64,000 nt of DNA from Pedobacter cryoconitis. GTDB taxonomy: Bacteria > Bacteroidota > Bacteroidia > Sphingobacteriales > Sphingobacteriaceae. The DNA lies in the NCBI RefSeq assembly GCF_001590605.1, contig NZ_CP014504.1, positions 4,030,001-4,094,000 of the forward strand, in the 5' to 3' direction. The notes under the pieces were generated by a model. That model did not search any database, had not been told where the DNA came from, and was given only the letters and a program-made list of their open reading frames with translations. Position numbers and translations under genes: made by a program. Shown piece by piece: positions 7,091-15,847 of this stretch; position 1 is the first letter of the stretch; each line of letters starts with the position of its first letter.

Positions 7091-8812
7091 ATGATCAAAA
7101 AAAGTATATTCCTGTTTGTTCTGGTTGTATTTGCAATCAGTACGCAGGCCCAACAAATTTTCAGTAACAATAAATATCCACTGGTAGATTTCCGTACGCC
7201 GCTGGATATTGTTCCTCCGGCATTAGCGGGTTCTTTTGGTGAGCTTAGAGGGAACCACTTCCACTCTGGAATAGATTTCCGTACCAATCAGCGTGAAGGC
7301 TATCCTGTTCATGCAATTGCTGATGGCTATGTTTCCAGAATGAGAGTTCAGAACAGTGGGTTCGGCCAGGCTATATATCTGGTGCATCCCAATGGATATA
7401 CTTCTGTTTATGGCCATATATCCCGTTTTGCGCCTAAAATTGCAGAAGCGGTAAAGGCTTTGCAATATCAGAAAAAGACTTTTGAGCTGGACGAGTTTCC
7501 TGCGGCAGAATCACTTCCTGTACATAAAGGCGATGTAATCGCTTATTCGGGAAACCGGGGCAGTTCCGGAGGCCCGCACCTTCACTTTGAAATCAGGGAT
7601 TCTAAAACAGAAAACACGATTAATCCACAGCTTTTCGGAATTCAGATCCCGGATAATATTCCGCCGGTTATTTATGCTTTATACGTTTATAAACTAAATA
7701 AAAAACCTTTTAGTGAATATACACCTAAAACTTTTTTGCAGGTAACTGGTGGAGCAGGAAAGTATAGCTTAAGTAAAGCTGAACCATTGAATATCAGTGG
7801 TGAAGTTGGATTCGGAATTACTGCTACAGACAGACATAATGGGGCTTCTGGAATTAATGGGGTGTATTCTATTGAGCTGGAAGTAGATGGAAAACCTGTT
7901 TTCACGTCTTCTTTAGAGAAGTTTGCTTTTGAAAACAGTAAGGCGATTAATTCGCATATTGATTATACGGCTTTTATGACGACCAAAAGGAGTATTCAGA
8001 AAAGTTTTGTAGATCCGGGAAATCCTTTGCAGATCTATAGCAACCTGGTCAATAGTGGCCGGATTGAGTTTAAGGATCAGCAGGTGCATGAGCTGAAATA
8101 CACGGTAACGGATGCGAAAGGCAATAAAAGTATTTTGCCATTTAGCGTAAAATCTGATGGACAGGCATTAATTTCGACGCCGGACCAGCCTGATGGTATC
8201 CCTTTCTTTTATGCGAAAGAGAATGAGTTTGCAGCGGATGGTGTTAAAGTCGTTTTACCGAAAGGGACTTTATACAATGATTTCAATTTAGTTTATAAGG
8301 TTAAGCCAGAGCCAGCAAGAGGTGCTTATTCACCGGTTTATCAAATTCACAATAACCTGACTCCTTTGCATATTGGTTTTGATTTATGGATCAAGGCTGA
8401 TGCCCGTTTAGGTGCATTAAAAGATAAAGCGGTGATTGTCAGTGCTGGTGGTGCATCGCAAGGTGGTTTTTTTGAGAATGGTTACGTGAAGGCAACTCCC
8501 CGTAATTTCGGCAGTTTCTACATTGCTGTCGATACAATAGCTCCAACAATTATCCCGGTTAACATCGCTGATGGCAAAAACATGGCGGGCATAGCTAAAA
8601 TGGTTTTTAAAATACGTGATAACCTTTCTGGTATTAAAAGCTTTAATGGCTATATTGATGGCAATTGGGTTTTGATGGAATTTGACACCAAAACTGCTAC
8701 CTTATGGCATTCTTTTGATGAGCGCACAGCAACGGGAAAACATCAGTTGAAATTAGTGGTCGAAGACATGAAAGGAAACAGTAAAACGTATTCAATTAAT
8801 TTTATAAAATAA
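7091..8812 (+). CDS. M23 family metallopeptidase (LytM-type)
   Basis: A 573-residue exported protein. The chosen ATG at 7091 directly follows the FAA hydrolase stop and gives a signal peptide (MIKKSIFLFVLVVFAISTQA). The N-terminal third is the M23 endopeptidase fold with HSGIDFRT (zinc ligands His and Asp), SVYGHI and GPHLHFEIRD. The remaining 350 residues look like beta-sandwich domains without a clear family. M23 enzymes cut peptidoglycan cross-links or regulate amidases in the periplasm. The longer frame from 7043 overlaps the FAA gene and was rejected. Confidence 0.9.
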   Translation: MIKKSIFLFVLVVFAISTQAQQIFSNNKYPLVDFRTPLDIVPPALAGSFGELRGNHFHSGIDFRTNQREGYPVHAIADGYVSRMRVQNSGFGQAIYLVHPNGYTSVYGHISRFAPKIAEAVKALQYQKKTFELDEFPAAESLPVHKGDVIAYSGNRGSSGGPHLHFEIRDSKTENTINPQLFGIQIPDNIPPVIYALYVYKLNKKPFSEYTPKTFLQVTGGAGKYSLSKAEPLNISGEVGFGITATDRHNGASGINGVYSIELEVDGKPVFTSSLEKFAFENSKAINSHIDYTAFMTTKRSIQKSFVDPGNPLQIYSNLVNSGRIEFKDQQVHELKYTVTDAKGNKSILPFSVKSDGQALISTPDQPDGIPFFYAKENEFAADGVKVVLPKGTLYNDFNLVYKVKPEPARGAYSPVYQIHNNLTPLHIGFDLWIKADARLGALKDKAVIVSAGGASQGGFFENGYVKATPRNFGSFYIAVDTIAPTIIPVNIADGKNMAGIAKMVFKIRDNLSGIKSFNGYIDGNWVLMEFDTKTATLWHSFDERTATGKHQLKLVVEDMKGNSKTYSINFIK

Positions 8813-8814
8813 TT

Positions 8815-9279
8815 ATGAGTGAATTAAAAGAAGGTCAGAAAGCCCCTGAGTTTACCGCAGCGGATCAGGATGGAAATACAGTCTCTCTGGACCAGTTTGC
8901 AGGTAAAAAAGTGGTTTTATATTTTTACCCAAAAGATGATACTCCTGGCTGTACAGCTGAGGCTTGTGATTTCAGGGATAATTACCAGGGATTAAAAGCG
9001 AAAGATATTGTGGTACTGGGTGTAAGTGTTGATGATGAGAAGTCACACCAGAAATTTGCGGCTAAACATAGCCTTCCTTTTACCTTACTGGCTGATACTG
9101 ATAAAAAGATTGTGGAAGCTTATGGGGTATGGGGAGAAAAGAACATGTATGGTAAAAAATATATGGGCACTAACCGGACTACTTTCGTAATTGATGAGCA
9201 TGGTGTGATTACACATATCATTAAAAAAGTTGACACCAAAAATTCAACTGCACAAATTCTTGAATTATTAAATAATTAG
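8815..9279 (+). CDS. bcp: Thioredoxin-dependent peroxiredoxin, PrxQ/Bcp type
   Basis: A 154-residue cytosolic peroxiredoxin. The peroxidatic Cys is in DDTPGCTAEACDFRD and the second Cys five residues later is the resolving residue of the PrxQ subgroup. The Arg of the active site is in GTNRTTFVID. It reduces hydrogen peroxide and organic peroxides with thioredoxin; a trxA gene is at 20792-21109. It starts 2 bp after the M23 gene and so is probably translated from the same mRNA. Confidence 0.95.
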   Translation: MSELKEGQKAPEFTAADQDGNTVSLDQFAGKKVVLYFYPKDDTPGCTAEACDFRDNYQGLKAKDIVVLGVSVDDEKSHQKFAAKHSLPFTLLADTDKKIVEAYGVWGEKNMYGKKYMGTNRTTFVIDEHGVITHIIKKVDTKNSTAQILELLNN

Positions 9280-9384
9280 GAAGCTTTTTTATTTAAAAAA
9301 GTTTCAAACGCTGTAAACGCACAATATCACATTTAAATGGTTTTTCAGGGCTTTTACATTCAATAATAAATGATATCAATAAAC

Positions 9385-9392
9385 TATATTTG
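9385..9392 (+). promoter_or_regulatory. Candidate -7 box, TATATTTG, for transketolase
   Basis: Matches TAnnTTTG about 100 bp upstream of the transketolase start. No clear -33 TTG is seen at the right distance. Transcription from here would place the hairpin at 9416-9462 in the 5' leader. Confidence 0.4.
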
Positions 9393-9415
9393 CTATCAAT
9401 AGGTAAACAATTTAA

Positions 9416-9462
9416 ATGGAGCGGACAGGATTAAGTAATTATTTTAATCCTGTCCGCTCCAT
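9416..9462 (+). promoter_or_regulatory. Leader hairpin before transketolase
   Basis: A perfect inverted repeat with 19-bp arms (ATGGAGCGGACAGGATTAA and its complement) and a 9-nt loop, ending 28 bp before the ATG at 9491. There is no U-tract after it. It could be a terminator for the preceding operon, but its place after a -7-like box suggests a leader structure. Confidence 0.55.
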
Positions 9463-9490
9463 CTGACAAAAGAAGACAATAAATAAATAG

Positions 9491-10336
9491 ATGAAACATA
9501 CAATCAATGAATTAGAGGACATTGTTTCTCAGGTACGAAGAGATATTGTAAGAATGGTACATGGCTGCCAGTCTGGACACCCGGGTGGATCACTTGGTTG
9601 TGCAGAGTTTTTGACAGCTTTATATTTTGAAACCATGAACCATTCCACAGATTTTAAAATGGATGGTGCAGGCGAAGATTTATTCTTCCTTTCTAATGGT
9701 CACATTTCTCCGGTATTTTATAGCGTGCTTGCCCGTTCTGGTTATTTCGAAGTTAGCGAACTGGCTACTTTCAGAAAATTAAACTCCCGTGTTCAGGGTC
9801 ACCCGACTACGCATGAAGGATTACCTGGTATCAGGATTGCTTCAGGATCTTTAGGTCAGGGTATGTCTGTTGCAATCGGCGCAGCTTTAACAAAGAAATT
9901 AAATAAGGATCATTCTTTAGTTTTCAGTTTACATGGAGATGGTGAGTTACAGGAAGGACAAAACTGGGAAGCTATTATGTTCGCTCCTCATAATAAAGTT
10001 GATAACCTGATCTCTACAATTGATTATAACGGACAACAAATTGATGGTCCTACGGAGAAAATATTATCATTAGAGAACTTACAGACTAAATTCGAAGCTT
10101 TCGGATGGCATGTAATCACTTCTAATGGAAATAACATGGAAGATATTGTTAAAGCTTTGGAATATGCTAAATCACTTACGGGTAAAGGCAGACCAATCTT
10201 AAACTTAATGAGTACTCAGATGGGTTATGGTGTAGATTTCATGGTAGGTTCACATAAATGGCATGGTACTGCGCCTAATGATGACCAACTTGCTTCTGCT
10301 TTAAGTCAGAACAAAGAAACACTAGGGGATTATTAA
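9491..10336 (+). CDS. Transketolase, N-terminal (thiamine diphosphate-binding) subunit
   Basis: A 281-residue protein equal to the first half of a classic transketolase. Motifs include GCQSGHPGGSLGCAE, SNGHISPVFYS, GSLGQGMSVAIGAAL and the thiamine-diphosphate motif GDGELQEGQNWEA. Split transketolases work as a pair with the C-terminal subunit, encoded 64 bp downstream. They transfer two-carbon units between sugar phosphates in the non-oxidative pentose phosphate pathway. No full-length transketolase is present in this window. Confidence 0.95.
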   Translation: MKHTINELEDIVSQVRRDIVRMVHGCQSGHPGGSLGCAEFLTALYFETMNHSTDFKMDGAGEDLFFLSNGHISPVFYSVLARSGYFEVSELATFRKLNSRVQGHPTTHEGLPGIRIASGSLGQGMSVAIGAALTKKLNKDHSLVFSLHGDGELQEGQNWEAIMFAPHNKVDNLISTIDYNGQQIDGPTEKILSLENLQTKFEAFGWHVITSNGNNMEDIVKALEYAKSLTGKGRPILNLMSTQMGYGVDFMVGSHKWHGTAPNDDQLASALSQNKETLGDY

Positions 10337-10400
10337 TTCATAACCATTAAACTGCGCCCGTCTTGTTTAGGATAGCGGGCGATAAAAAAGATATCATATA

Positions 10401-11357
10401 ATGAAAAAATATACATATTCAGAAAAAAAAGATACCCGTTCTGGTTTTGGTGCTGGTTTACATGAAGCTGGTCAGAAAAACCCGAATGTGGTTGCACTTT
10501 GTGCAGATCTGAAAGGCTCTTTGAAAATGGATGCTTTCGCAGATGAATTTCCTGAAAGATTTATACAGATCGGAATTGCTGAAGCAAATATGATCGGAAT
10601 TGCTGCAGGTATGACTATTGGTGGAAAAATCCCTTTTACAGGTACTTTCGCTAACTTTTCTACAGGAAGAGTTTATGACCAGATCAGACAATCTGTTGCT
10701 TATTCTAATAAAAACGTTAAAATCTGTGCTTCTCATGCTGGTTTAACTTTAGGTGAAGACGGTGCAACCCACCAGATTCTTGAAGATATAGGTTTGATGA
10801 AAATGTTACCTGGAATGGTGGTCATCAATCCTTGTGATTATAATCAAACTAAAGCTGCTACTTTAGCTATCGCTGAGTATGAAGGCCCTGTTTATCTGCG
10901 TTTCGGCAGACCTAGTATTCCTGTATTTACTGATCCTGATCAAAAATTTGAAATCGGTAAAGCATGGATGGTCAACGAAGGTACTGATGTAACTATCGTT
11001 GCAACCGGACATATGGTTTGGAAAGCAATTGAGGCTGGTGAGCAGTTAGCTGCTTTAGGTATTGATGCAGAAATTATAAACATTCATACCATTAAACCGT
11101 TAGATGAAGAGGCAATCTTAAAGTCACTTCAGAAAACAGGTTGTGTAGTGACTTGTGAAGAGCACAATAAATTTGGTGGATTAGGTGAAAGTGTTGCGCG
11201 TTTATTGTCAACTGAACTTCCTTCTCCACAAGAATTTGTGGCTGTGAATGATAGTTTTGGCGAAAGCGGGACACCGGATCAATTGATGACCAAATATGGA
11301 CTGGATACAATCAACATTGTTGAAGCAGTACAAAAAGTTATAAAAAGAAAAAAATAA
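10401..11357 (+). CDS. Transketolase, C-terminal subunit
   Basis: A 318-residue protein with the pyrimidine-binding and C-terminal domains of transketolase: FIQIGIAEANMIGIAAGM, the ASHAGLTLGEDGATHQ loop, VYLRFGRPSIPV and CEEHNKFGGLGES. It pairs with the upstream subunit to form the enzyme. The gap to the first subunit (10337-10400) contains a small GC hairpin (CGCCCG/CGGGCG), which may tune the ratio of the two. The gap to the ECF sigma gene downstream is only 3 bp, so that gene is probably read from the same transcript. Confidence 0.95.
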   Translation: MKKYTYSEKKDTRSGFGAGLHEAGQKNPNVVALCADLKGSLKMDAFADEFPERFIQIGIAEANMIGIAAGMTIGGKIPFTGTFANFSTGRVYDQIRQSVAYSNKNVKICASHAGLTLGEDGATHQILEDIGLMKMLPGMVVINPCDYNQTKAATLAIAEYEGPVYLRFGRPSIPVFTDPDQKFEIGKAWMVNEGTDVTIVATGHMVWKAIEAGEQLAALGIDAEIINIHTIKPLDEEAILKSLQKTGCVVTCEEHNKFGGLGESVARLLSTELPSPQEFVAVNDSFGESGTPDQLMTKYGLDTINIVEAVQKVIKRKK

Positions 11358-11360
11358 TCG

Positions 11361-11921
11361 ATGAAGCAGGTTGAAGATGATGAAATAATAGCGAAATTCT
11401 CTGAAGAGCGCACACGCAATGAAGCCTTTAACCTGCTTATCACAAAATACCAGGAAAAAACTTACTGGCATATCCGCCGCCTTGTTATTGACCATGATGA
11501 TGCGGATGATCTTGTCCAGGAAGTTTTTATCAAAGTCTGGAAGAATCTTTCCAAATTCAGAAGTGACTCTAAATTGTATACCTGGATTTACAGGATCGCA
11601 ACAAATGATTGCATTACCTTTTTAAATAAGAAAAAACAGCGCAACAATATTCCGCTGGACGATGTTTCTGCTGAATTGTCTGAAAGTCTTGTTGCTTCTT
11701 CTTATTTCAATGGAGATAAAATCCAGATGAAGTTGCAACAGGCATTATTGACACTACCAGAGAAACAGCGGCTTATTTTTAATATGAAATACTACGACGA
11801 ACTCAAGTATGAAGAAATTTCTGATATTCTGGGCACGTCTGTAGGTGCTTTAAAAGCTTCCTTCCATATTGCTGTGAAGAAAATAGAAGTTTTTATGCTA
11901 AATGAAGACATTACCTTTTAA
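11361..11921 (+). CDS. ECF-type RNA polymerase sigma factor
   Basis: A 186-residue sigma-70 family protein. Region 2 is visible as DADDLVQEVFIKVWKNL with TWIYRIATNDCITFL, and region 4 as LPEKQRLIFNMKYYDELKYEEISDILGTSVGALKASFHIAVKKI. It would direct RNA polymerase to a set of unknown promoters, probably in response to an envelope signal, given the membrane and periplasmic proteins that follow. It starts 3 bp after transketolase, so its basal expression may depend on that operon. Confidence 0.93.
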   Translation: MKQVEDDEIIAKFSEERTRNEAFNLLITKYQEKTYWHIRRLVIDHDDADDLVQEVFIKVWKNLSKFRSDSKLYTWIYRIATNDCITFLNKKKQRNNIPLDDVSAELSESLVASSYFNGDKIQMKLQQALLTLPEKQRLIFNMKYYDELKYEEISDILGTSVGALKASFHIAVKKIEVFMLNEDITF

Positions 11922-12003
11922 ACCTTTTGTGATTTTAAGCATCCATATAGCAGGTAAATTCAGGAAGACCTGATGTTAGCCTGCAATAGCTAAATTATTT
12001 ACA

Positions 12004-12810
12004 ATGAAACACGATATAGAAGACAATGAATGGAAACAAGAGGCACCTTATCTCGCCTCTCTTGAAAAAGAAAATCCGTTCAGCGTTCCACAGGAATATT
12101 TGAATACCTTACCTGAGTTGATTCATGGCGCAATTTACGCTGATGAGCTTAAGGAAGCTATTTCTATGTCCGGATTTATCGTACCTGATCAATATTTCAA
12201 CATTTTACAGGACTCTATTTTTGCCGAAGCAACAGGTAACGGTTTACAAGATCTCCCAAAAGCTGATGGTTTCCATACGCCTGATTTATATTTCCAGAAA
12301 TTACAGGCCAATGTCCTTGCAAAAACTGCAGACTTAGCGGTTAAATCTAAAGCTATTGAACAGGATCTGCCCGCAGATTTCTCTGAAACCGGCCTTTATG
12401 CTAAAACGATTAGGAATAATGCTTCTGCAGAAAACAATACCGCTACCAAGAATGGCCCTAAATTCATTCGTTTATGGAGTAGCGACTTGGTTAAGTATGC
12501 TTCAGCAGCTTGTTTTATCCTGGTGACTGCATTCGGGCTTTATCTGAATCAGCAAAATTTTAATACGGAAAGCAAAAGTGCTGAACTGGTTACTGAGCAG
12601 GCATTATATGATATAAATGAACAGGATATTATTGATCATATCGAAGGAAATAACGTAGATGTATCAAATGATCATACTGCTGTATCCAACAAAAATACCG
12701 CTATATCAAATGACAATACCGCTATATCAAATGACAATACCGCCAACGCGGATCTGGAAACTTATATTCTAAACAATTATTCTCAAAGTGATCTGTCCTC
12801 AGCATTATAA
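12004..12810 (+). CDS. Membrane anti-sigma-like protein with three-fold 32-residue repeat
   Basis: A 268-residue protein. The cytoplasmic N-terminal half carries three copies of F-x-x-P-x-x-Y-(F/L)-x-x-L with the Phe at residues 26, 58 and 90, exactly 32 apart. A single membrane segment spans about 164-182 (YASAACFILVTAFGLYL). The C-terminal part holds four 7-residue repeats (VSNDHTA, VSNKNTA, ISNDNTA twice) at residues 220-247. This layout, following an ECF sigma gene, suggests an anti-sigma factor or an accessory signal transducer, but there is no ZAS or FecR motif. The function is inferred from context only. Confidence 0.65.
   Translation: MKHDIEDNEWKQEAPYLASLEKENPFSVPQEYLNTLPELIHGAIYADELKEAISMSGFIVPDQYFNILQDSIFAEATGNGLQDLPKADGFHTPDLYFQKLQANVLAKTADLAVKSKAIEQDLPADFSETGLYAKTIRNNASAENNTATKNGPKFIRLWSSDLVKYASAACFILVTAFGLYLNQQNFNTESKSAELVTEQALYDINEQDIIDHIEGNNVDVSNDHTAVSNKNTAISNDNTAISNDNTANADLETYILNNYSQSDLSSAL
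12661..12744 (+). repeat. Four in-frame 21-bp tandem repeats
   Basis: Four units of 21 bp inside the anti-sigma-like gene. The last two differ at one base (ATATCAAATGACAATACCGC plus T or C); the first two are more diverged. They encode (V/I)SN(D/K)(H/N)TA. The copy number could vary between strains without shifting the frame. Confidence 0.9.
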
Positions 12811-12820
12811 TTAAGATACC

Positions 12821-13264
12821 ATGAAACACATACTTGCCATTGCCCTTTTATCATGTATTCCTTTTCTAGCATCTGCACAAAGAAGTGAAGGAAAAAGTAA
12901 GGAAATACAAGCTTATAAAAATACTTATCTTAAAGAAAAATTAGAGTTGACCCCGGAAGAAGCTAAAATATTCTGGCCAATTTATAGCTCAATGCAAAGT
13001 GAGCAATCAGAATTACGTCAGGAGCGCAGAAAAAACATGATCAGCTTCAGAAAGAGTACGGAGATTGAAAACCTTTCAGATACAGAAGTAGAAAGTCTGA
13101 TTAATAATGAGCTTAATTTTAAACAGAAGGATTTAAATATTGACCGTAAATATTATAATAAACTAAAAAGCAGTTTGCCAATCAAAACTGTGGGTAAATA
13201 TTACCGTGCAGAGCAGACTTTTAAAAGAGAGCTATTAAGCAGATACAGAGAAGGTAAAAAGTAA
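12821..13264 (+). CDS. Periplasmic partner of the ECF sigma system (Spy/CpxP-like helical protein)
   Basis: A 147-residue exported protein with signal peptide MKHILAIALLSCIPFLASA|Q. The mature part is helical and charged, with LELTPEEAKIFWPIYSSMQ, a pattern found in small Bacteroidetes proteins encoded next to ECF sigma factors and annotated as sensors of the sigma factor. The LTPEEA start recalls the LTxxQ motifs of Spy and CpxP. It follows the membrane protein gene by 10 bp and probably senses or buffers envelope stress. The family link is by pattern, not certain. Confidence 0.6.
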   Translation: MKHILAIALLSCIPFLASAQRSEGKSKEIQAYKNTYLKEKLELTPEEAKIFWPIYSSMQSEQSELRQERRKNMISFRKSTEIENLSDTEVESLINNELNFKQKDLNIDRKYYNKLKSSLPIKTVGKYYRAEQTFKRELLSRYREGKK

Positions 13265-14185
13265 TTAATTCATTTTTTGCCTTTTGATCAGGTAGGCGGC
13301 CAATACGCCTGAAAAGCCTGCCGCTATATCAGCATCAATCAGGTCTATTTTATATTGTGCACATTTTAACGTCAACAGCTGACGATAATCGCCATAGGAT
13401 TTCAAATAAGCTTCTTTAACGCTAGCTGCATTTGCTTTAAGTAATTCTCCCGTTTCCAGATCTACAAATTGATAAGGTCTGTTCTCAAAATCGAAGTCCA
13501 CTTCTTTAGCTTTATCACTTACATTGAAAATGATAACTTCATGCTTATTAAATTTCAAGTGCTGCAGCGCGGAGAATAAGTCTTCCTGATTGTCATCTGC
13601 CCCATTTGCAGTTAAAAGATCAGTAAAAATAACCACCATAGAGCGCTTGTGAATTGATTCTGCTACTTGGTGCAGACATGTACTTAATTCTGTCCCTACG
13701 TTGAGCTTAGGGGCTTTCAGCGCTTCTTCTAAGTGCGTAAATAAATACTTCTGGTGCATAGTTGTCGATCTTGCTAGTGTATTTAAAACCAGCTGATCTG
13801 TAAACAGGCTTAAGCCAAAGGCATCTCTTTGTTTTTTGAGGAGTTCAATCAGGGCGGCTACTGCTTGTACGGAAAAGGTAAGTTTAGTGTAATCTCCTTG
13901 CGGAAAGTACATAGAGGAAGAAGTATCAATTACAAACTGGCAGCGCAGGTTAGTCTCTTCTTCATATCTTTTGGTATAAAGTTTATCAGTTCTGGCAAAT
14001 AACTTCCAATCAATATTCCTGACATTATCACCATTGTTATAGGCTCTGTGTTCAGCAAATTCGACAGAAAACCCATGAAAAGGGCTTTTGTGCAATCCCG
14101 TAATAAATCCTTCTACAACCTGTTTAGCGAGTAACTCCAGGTTGCTGTTCAATTGATATTCCGACTGGTCTGTATGCATGCCCAT
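13265..14185 (-). CDS. DUF58 domain protein
   Basis: A 306-residue protein. The DUF58 signature is at HRAYNNGDNVRNIDWKLFAR, followed by a von Willebrand A-like fold starting CQFVIDTSSSMYF with the D-x-S-x-S metal site. DUF58 proteins usually lie next to a MoxR ATPase and take part in assembling or activating metalloproteins or in aerotolerance (Bat) systems. No moxR or bat genes lie beside it, so the partner is elsewhere. Its stop codon directly abuts that of the convergent upstream gene, with no base between them. Confidence 0.9.
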   Translation of the reverse strand: MGMHTDQSEYQLNSNLELLAKQVVEGFITGLHKSPFHGFSVEFAEHRAYNNGDNVRNIDWKLFARTDKLYTKRYEEETNLRCQFVIDTSSSMYFPQGDYTKLTFSVQAVAALIELLKKQRDAFGLSLFTDQLVLNTLARSTTMHQKYLFTHLEEALKAPKLNVGTELSTCLHQVAESIHKRSMVVIFTDLLTANGADDNQEDLFSALQHLKFNKHEVIIFNVSDKAKEVDFDFENRPYQFVDLETGELLKANAASVKEAYLKSYGDYRQLLTLKCAQYKIDLIDADIAAGFSGVLAAYLIKRQKMN

Positions 14186-14256
14186 TTTGTAAATTTAACA
14201 AAAGAAGTGCAAGAGCATATTTAAATTCGTCTTCTAATTTATTTAAAACCAACATT

Positions 14257-14299
14257 TTTTTGGTGAGCGAGCTATTATAATCAGCCAGCTCACCAAAAA
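14257..14299. repeat. Inverted repeat between susD and the DUF58 gene
   Basis: Perfect 12-bp arms (TTTTTGGTGAGC and its complement) with a 19-nt loop just after the SusD stop on the minus strand. It may end the susCD transcript, although the U-run lies on the 5' side of the hairpin for that strand. Confidence 0.5.
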
Positions 14300-14303
14300 T
14301 TAA

Positions 14304-15803
14304 TTATTGTAATAACCACATCACTCCATTGATGTCATCTCCACCAGGATACTGACGTTTGATAGCATTATCTACATTTACGCCATTATTATTCAGTTCT
14401 GCGGTTGGATACATCCATCTTTTAGGTATTTTTCCACCATTCAGTATACCTGCCCCAGCGGTTTCAAAAGTAGGGAACCCCGTACGCCTTTGTTCATAAA
14501 ATGATTGCCAGCCTGTATTCATAAAAGTATTGATATACCGTTGCATAATTACTTGAGGTAGTAATGTTCCTGATTGCAGCGTAACAGCAGGCTGTTTCAA
14601 ATAAGTTTCGATATCATCCAGCGTATAGGCAAGATCTCCCTTGTACCTGGAAAAGAGCATTGCGCTTCTAATTCCACCGGTATAAAATTTGTTAATGTCT
14701 CCGGTTATCCAGCCCCTTGCAACTGCCTCTGCCAAGATAAATTGCAGCTCTGGGTAGCCGATTGCAACACTTGGCTCATTCACAGCATCATAAGCATATC
14801 TGCGGTTAATAGCTGAGGCATTTCCAGTAGTCATCTTCTGCACATTATCAGCAACCGGAGCACTACCAATCAAACCAGTATAAGCATTAAAATCTTTGGG
14901 TGAAAGACCCGCAGTAACCGAGTTAGGGGTTTGGGTGGCGTAAACAAAAAGACGAGGGTCTTTCAGGTCTTTTAACATTTTAACAAATGAATCATCAAGA
15001 TAATAATCTGTTTTTAAGCTGTTGTTATTGTTATACGGATAACGGTTTCCCACGATATCATAATAGGTAAGCTTCGCATTATCATCATTAGAAGTAAGCA
15101 ATGGATATTTAGATGGATTAGACACTATATCATTGAACCGTTGTTTGATATTGAGTTTAGTATTCGCTTCTTTTTTTGAAAGGCTCATCAATACCCTTAG
15201 AGAAAAGGTATTAATGGCTTTTTTCCATTGTGTGATATCTCCATTGTAAATGATATCATTATTGATAGTTCCTCCTGAAGCAGACAGCGAGTCACTCGCC
15301 AATTTTAAGTCATTCAAAACTTGCAAATAGATATCTTCCTGCGCATCGTAAACAGGTCTGAGGGCTCCATCAGAAAAATTGTTATTTAGTGCCTGCATGG
15401 CCTGAGCATAGGGAACATCTCCAAAAGTAAGGGTCATCCCTACGATATAATAGGACCTGAAGAATTTCCCCAGGTATTTATAATTCGGCTTGCCGATACG
15501 GGCAGCTTCCTGTTCCATTTTAACTACCTGCGCTATATTTTTATAAGAGAAGTCTGCTCTTTGCCAGCCGTAATTCTGTGTCGTACTGGAACTTTGCGCG
15601 TAAACCAATTGACGTGTAGCCAAACTTGCCTCCGTGGTAATGGTAGCAAAAGCTGTTTGTTCAATATTCGCTAACTCCAGAGAAGGATCTGCCTGAGTTG
15701 GTGTATTAGGGTTTATTTGATAATAATCGAACTTTTTGCAGGATGATAAAGTAATACTCACTAAGAAAATAATACCAGATAGATATAAATAACTTTTTTT
15801 CAT
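14304..15803 (-). CDS. SusD/RagB family outer membrane lipoprotein
   Basis: A 499-residue surface lipoprotein. The ATG at 15803 gives MKKSYLYLSGIIFLVSITLSSC with the lipobox ending at Cys22. The region after it, YYQINPNTPTQADPSLELAN, and the C-terminal RWMYPTAELNNN and YPGGDDING fit the SusD-like_2 group. SusD proteins bind nutrients (glycans or peptides) and act as a lid on the SusC transporter encoded 44 bp upstream. No glycoside hydrolase lies nearby, so the ligand cannot be guessed. Confidence 0.92.
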   Translation of the reverse strand: MKKSYLYLSGIIFLVSITLSSCKKFDYYQINPNTPTQADPSLELANIEQTAFATITTEASLATRQLVYAQSSSTTQNYGWQRADFSYKNIAQVVKMEQEAARIGKPNYKYLGKFFRSYYIVGMTLTFGDVPYAQAMQALNNNFSDGALRPVYDAQEDIYLQVLNDLKLASDSLSASGGTINNDIIYNGDITQWKKAINTFSLRVLMSLSKKEANTKLNIKQRFNDIVSNPSKYPLLTSNDDNAKLTYYDIVGNRYPYNNNNSLKTDYYLDDSFVKMLKDLKDPRLFVYATQTPNSVTAGLSPKDFNAYTGLIGSAPVADNVQKMTTGNASAINRRYAYDAVNEPSVAIGYPELQFILAEAVARGWITGDINKFYTGGIRSAMLFSRYKGDLAYTLDDIETYLKQPAVTLQSGTLLPQVIMQRYINTFMNTGWQSFYEQRRTGFPTFETAGAGILNGGKIPKRWMYPTAELNNNGVNVDNAIKRQYPGGDDINGVMWLLQ

Positions 15804-15847
15804 GATATAAAATGATTGATGACTATTGAATGTCATTGATGAGTGGA

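Noticed and set aside
12661..12744. CRISPR array
   Set aside because: The 21-bp repeats are contiguous, in frame and without spacers.
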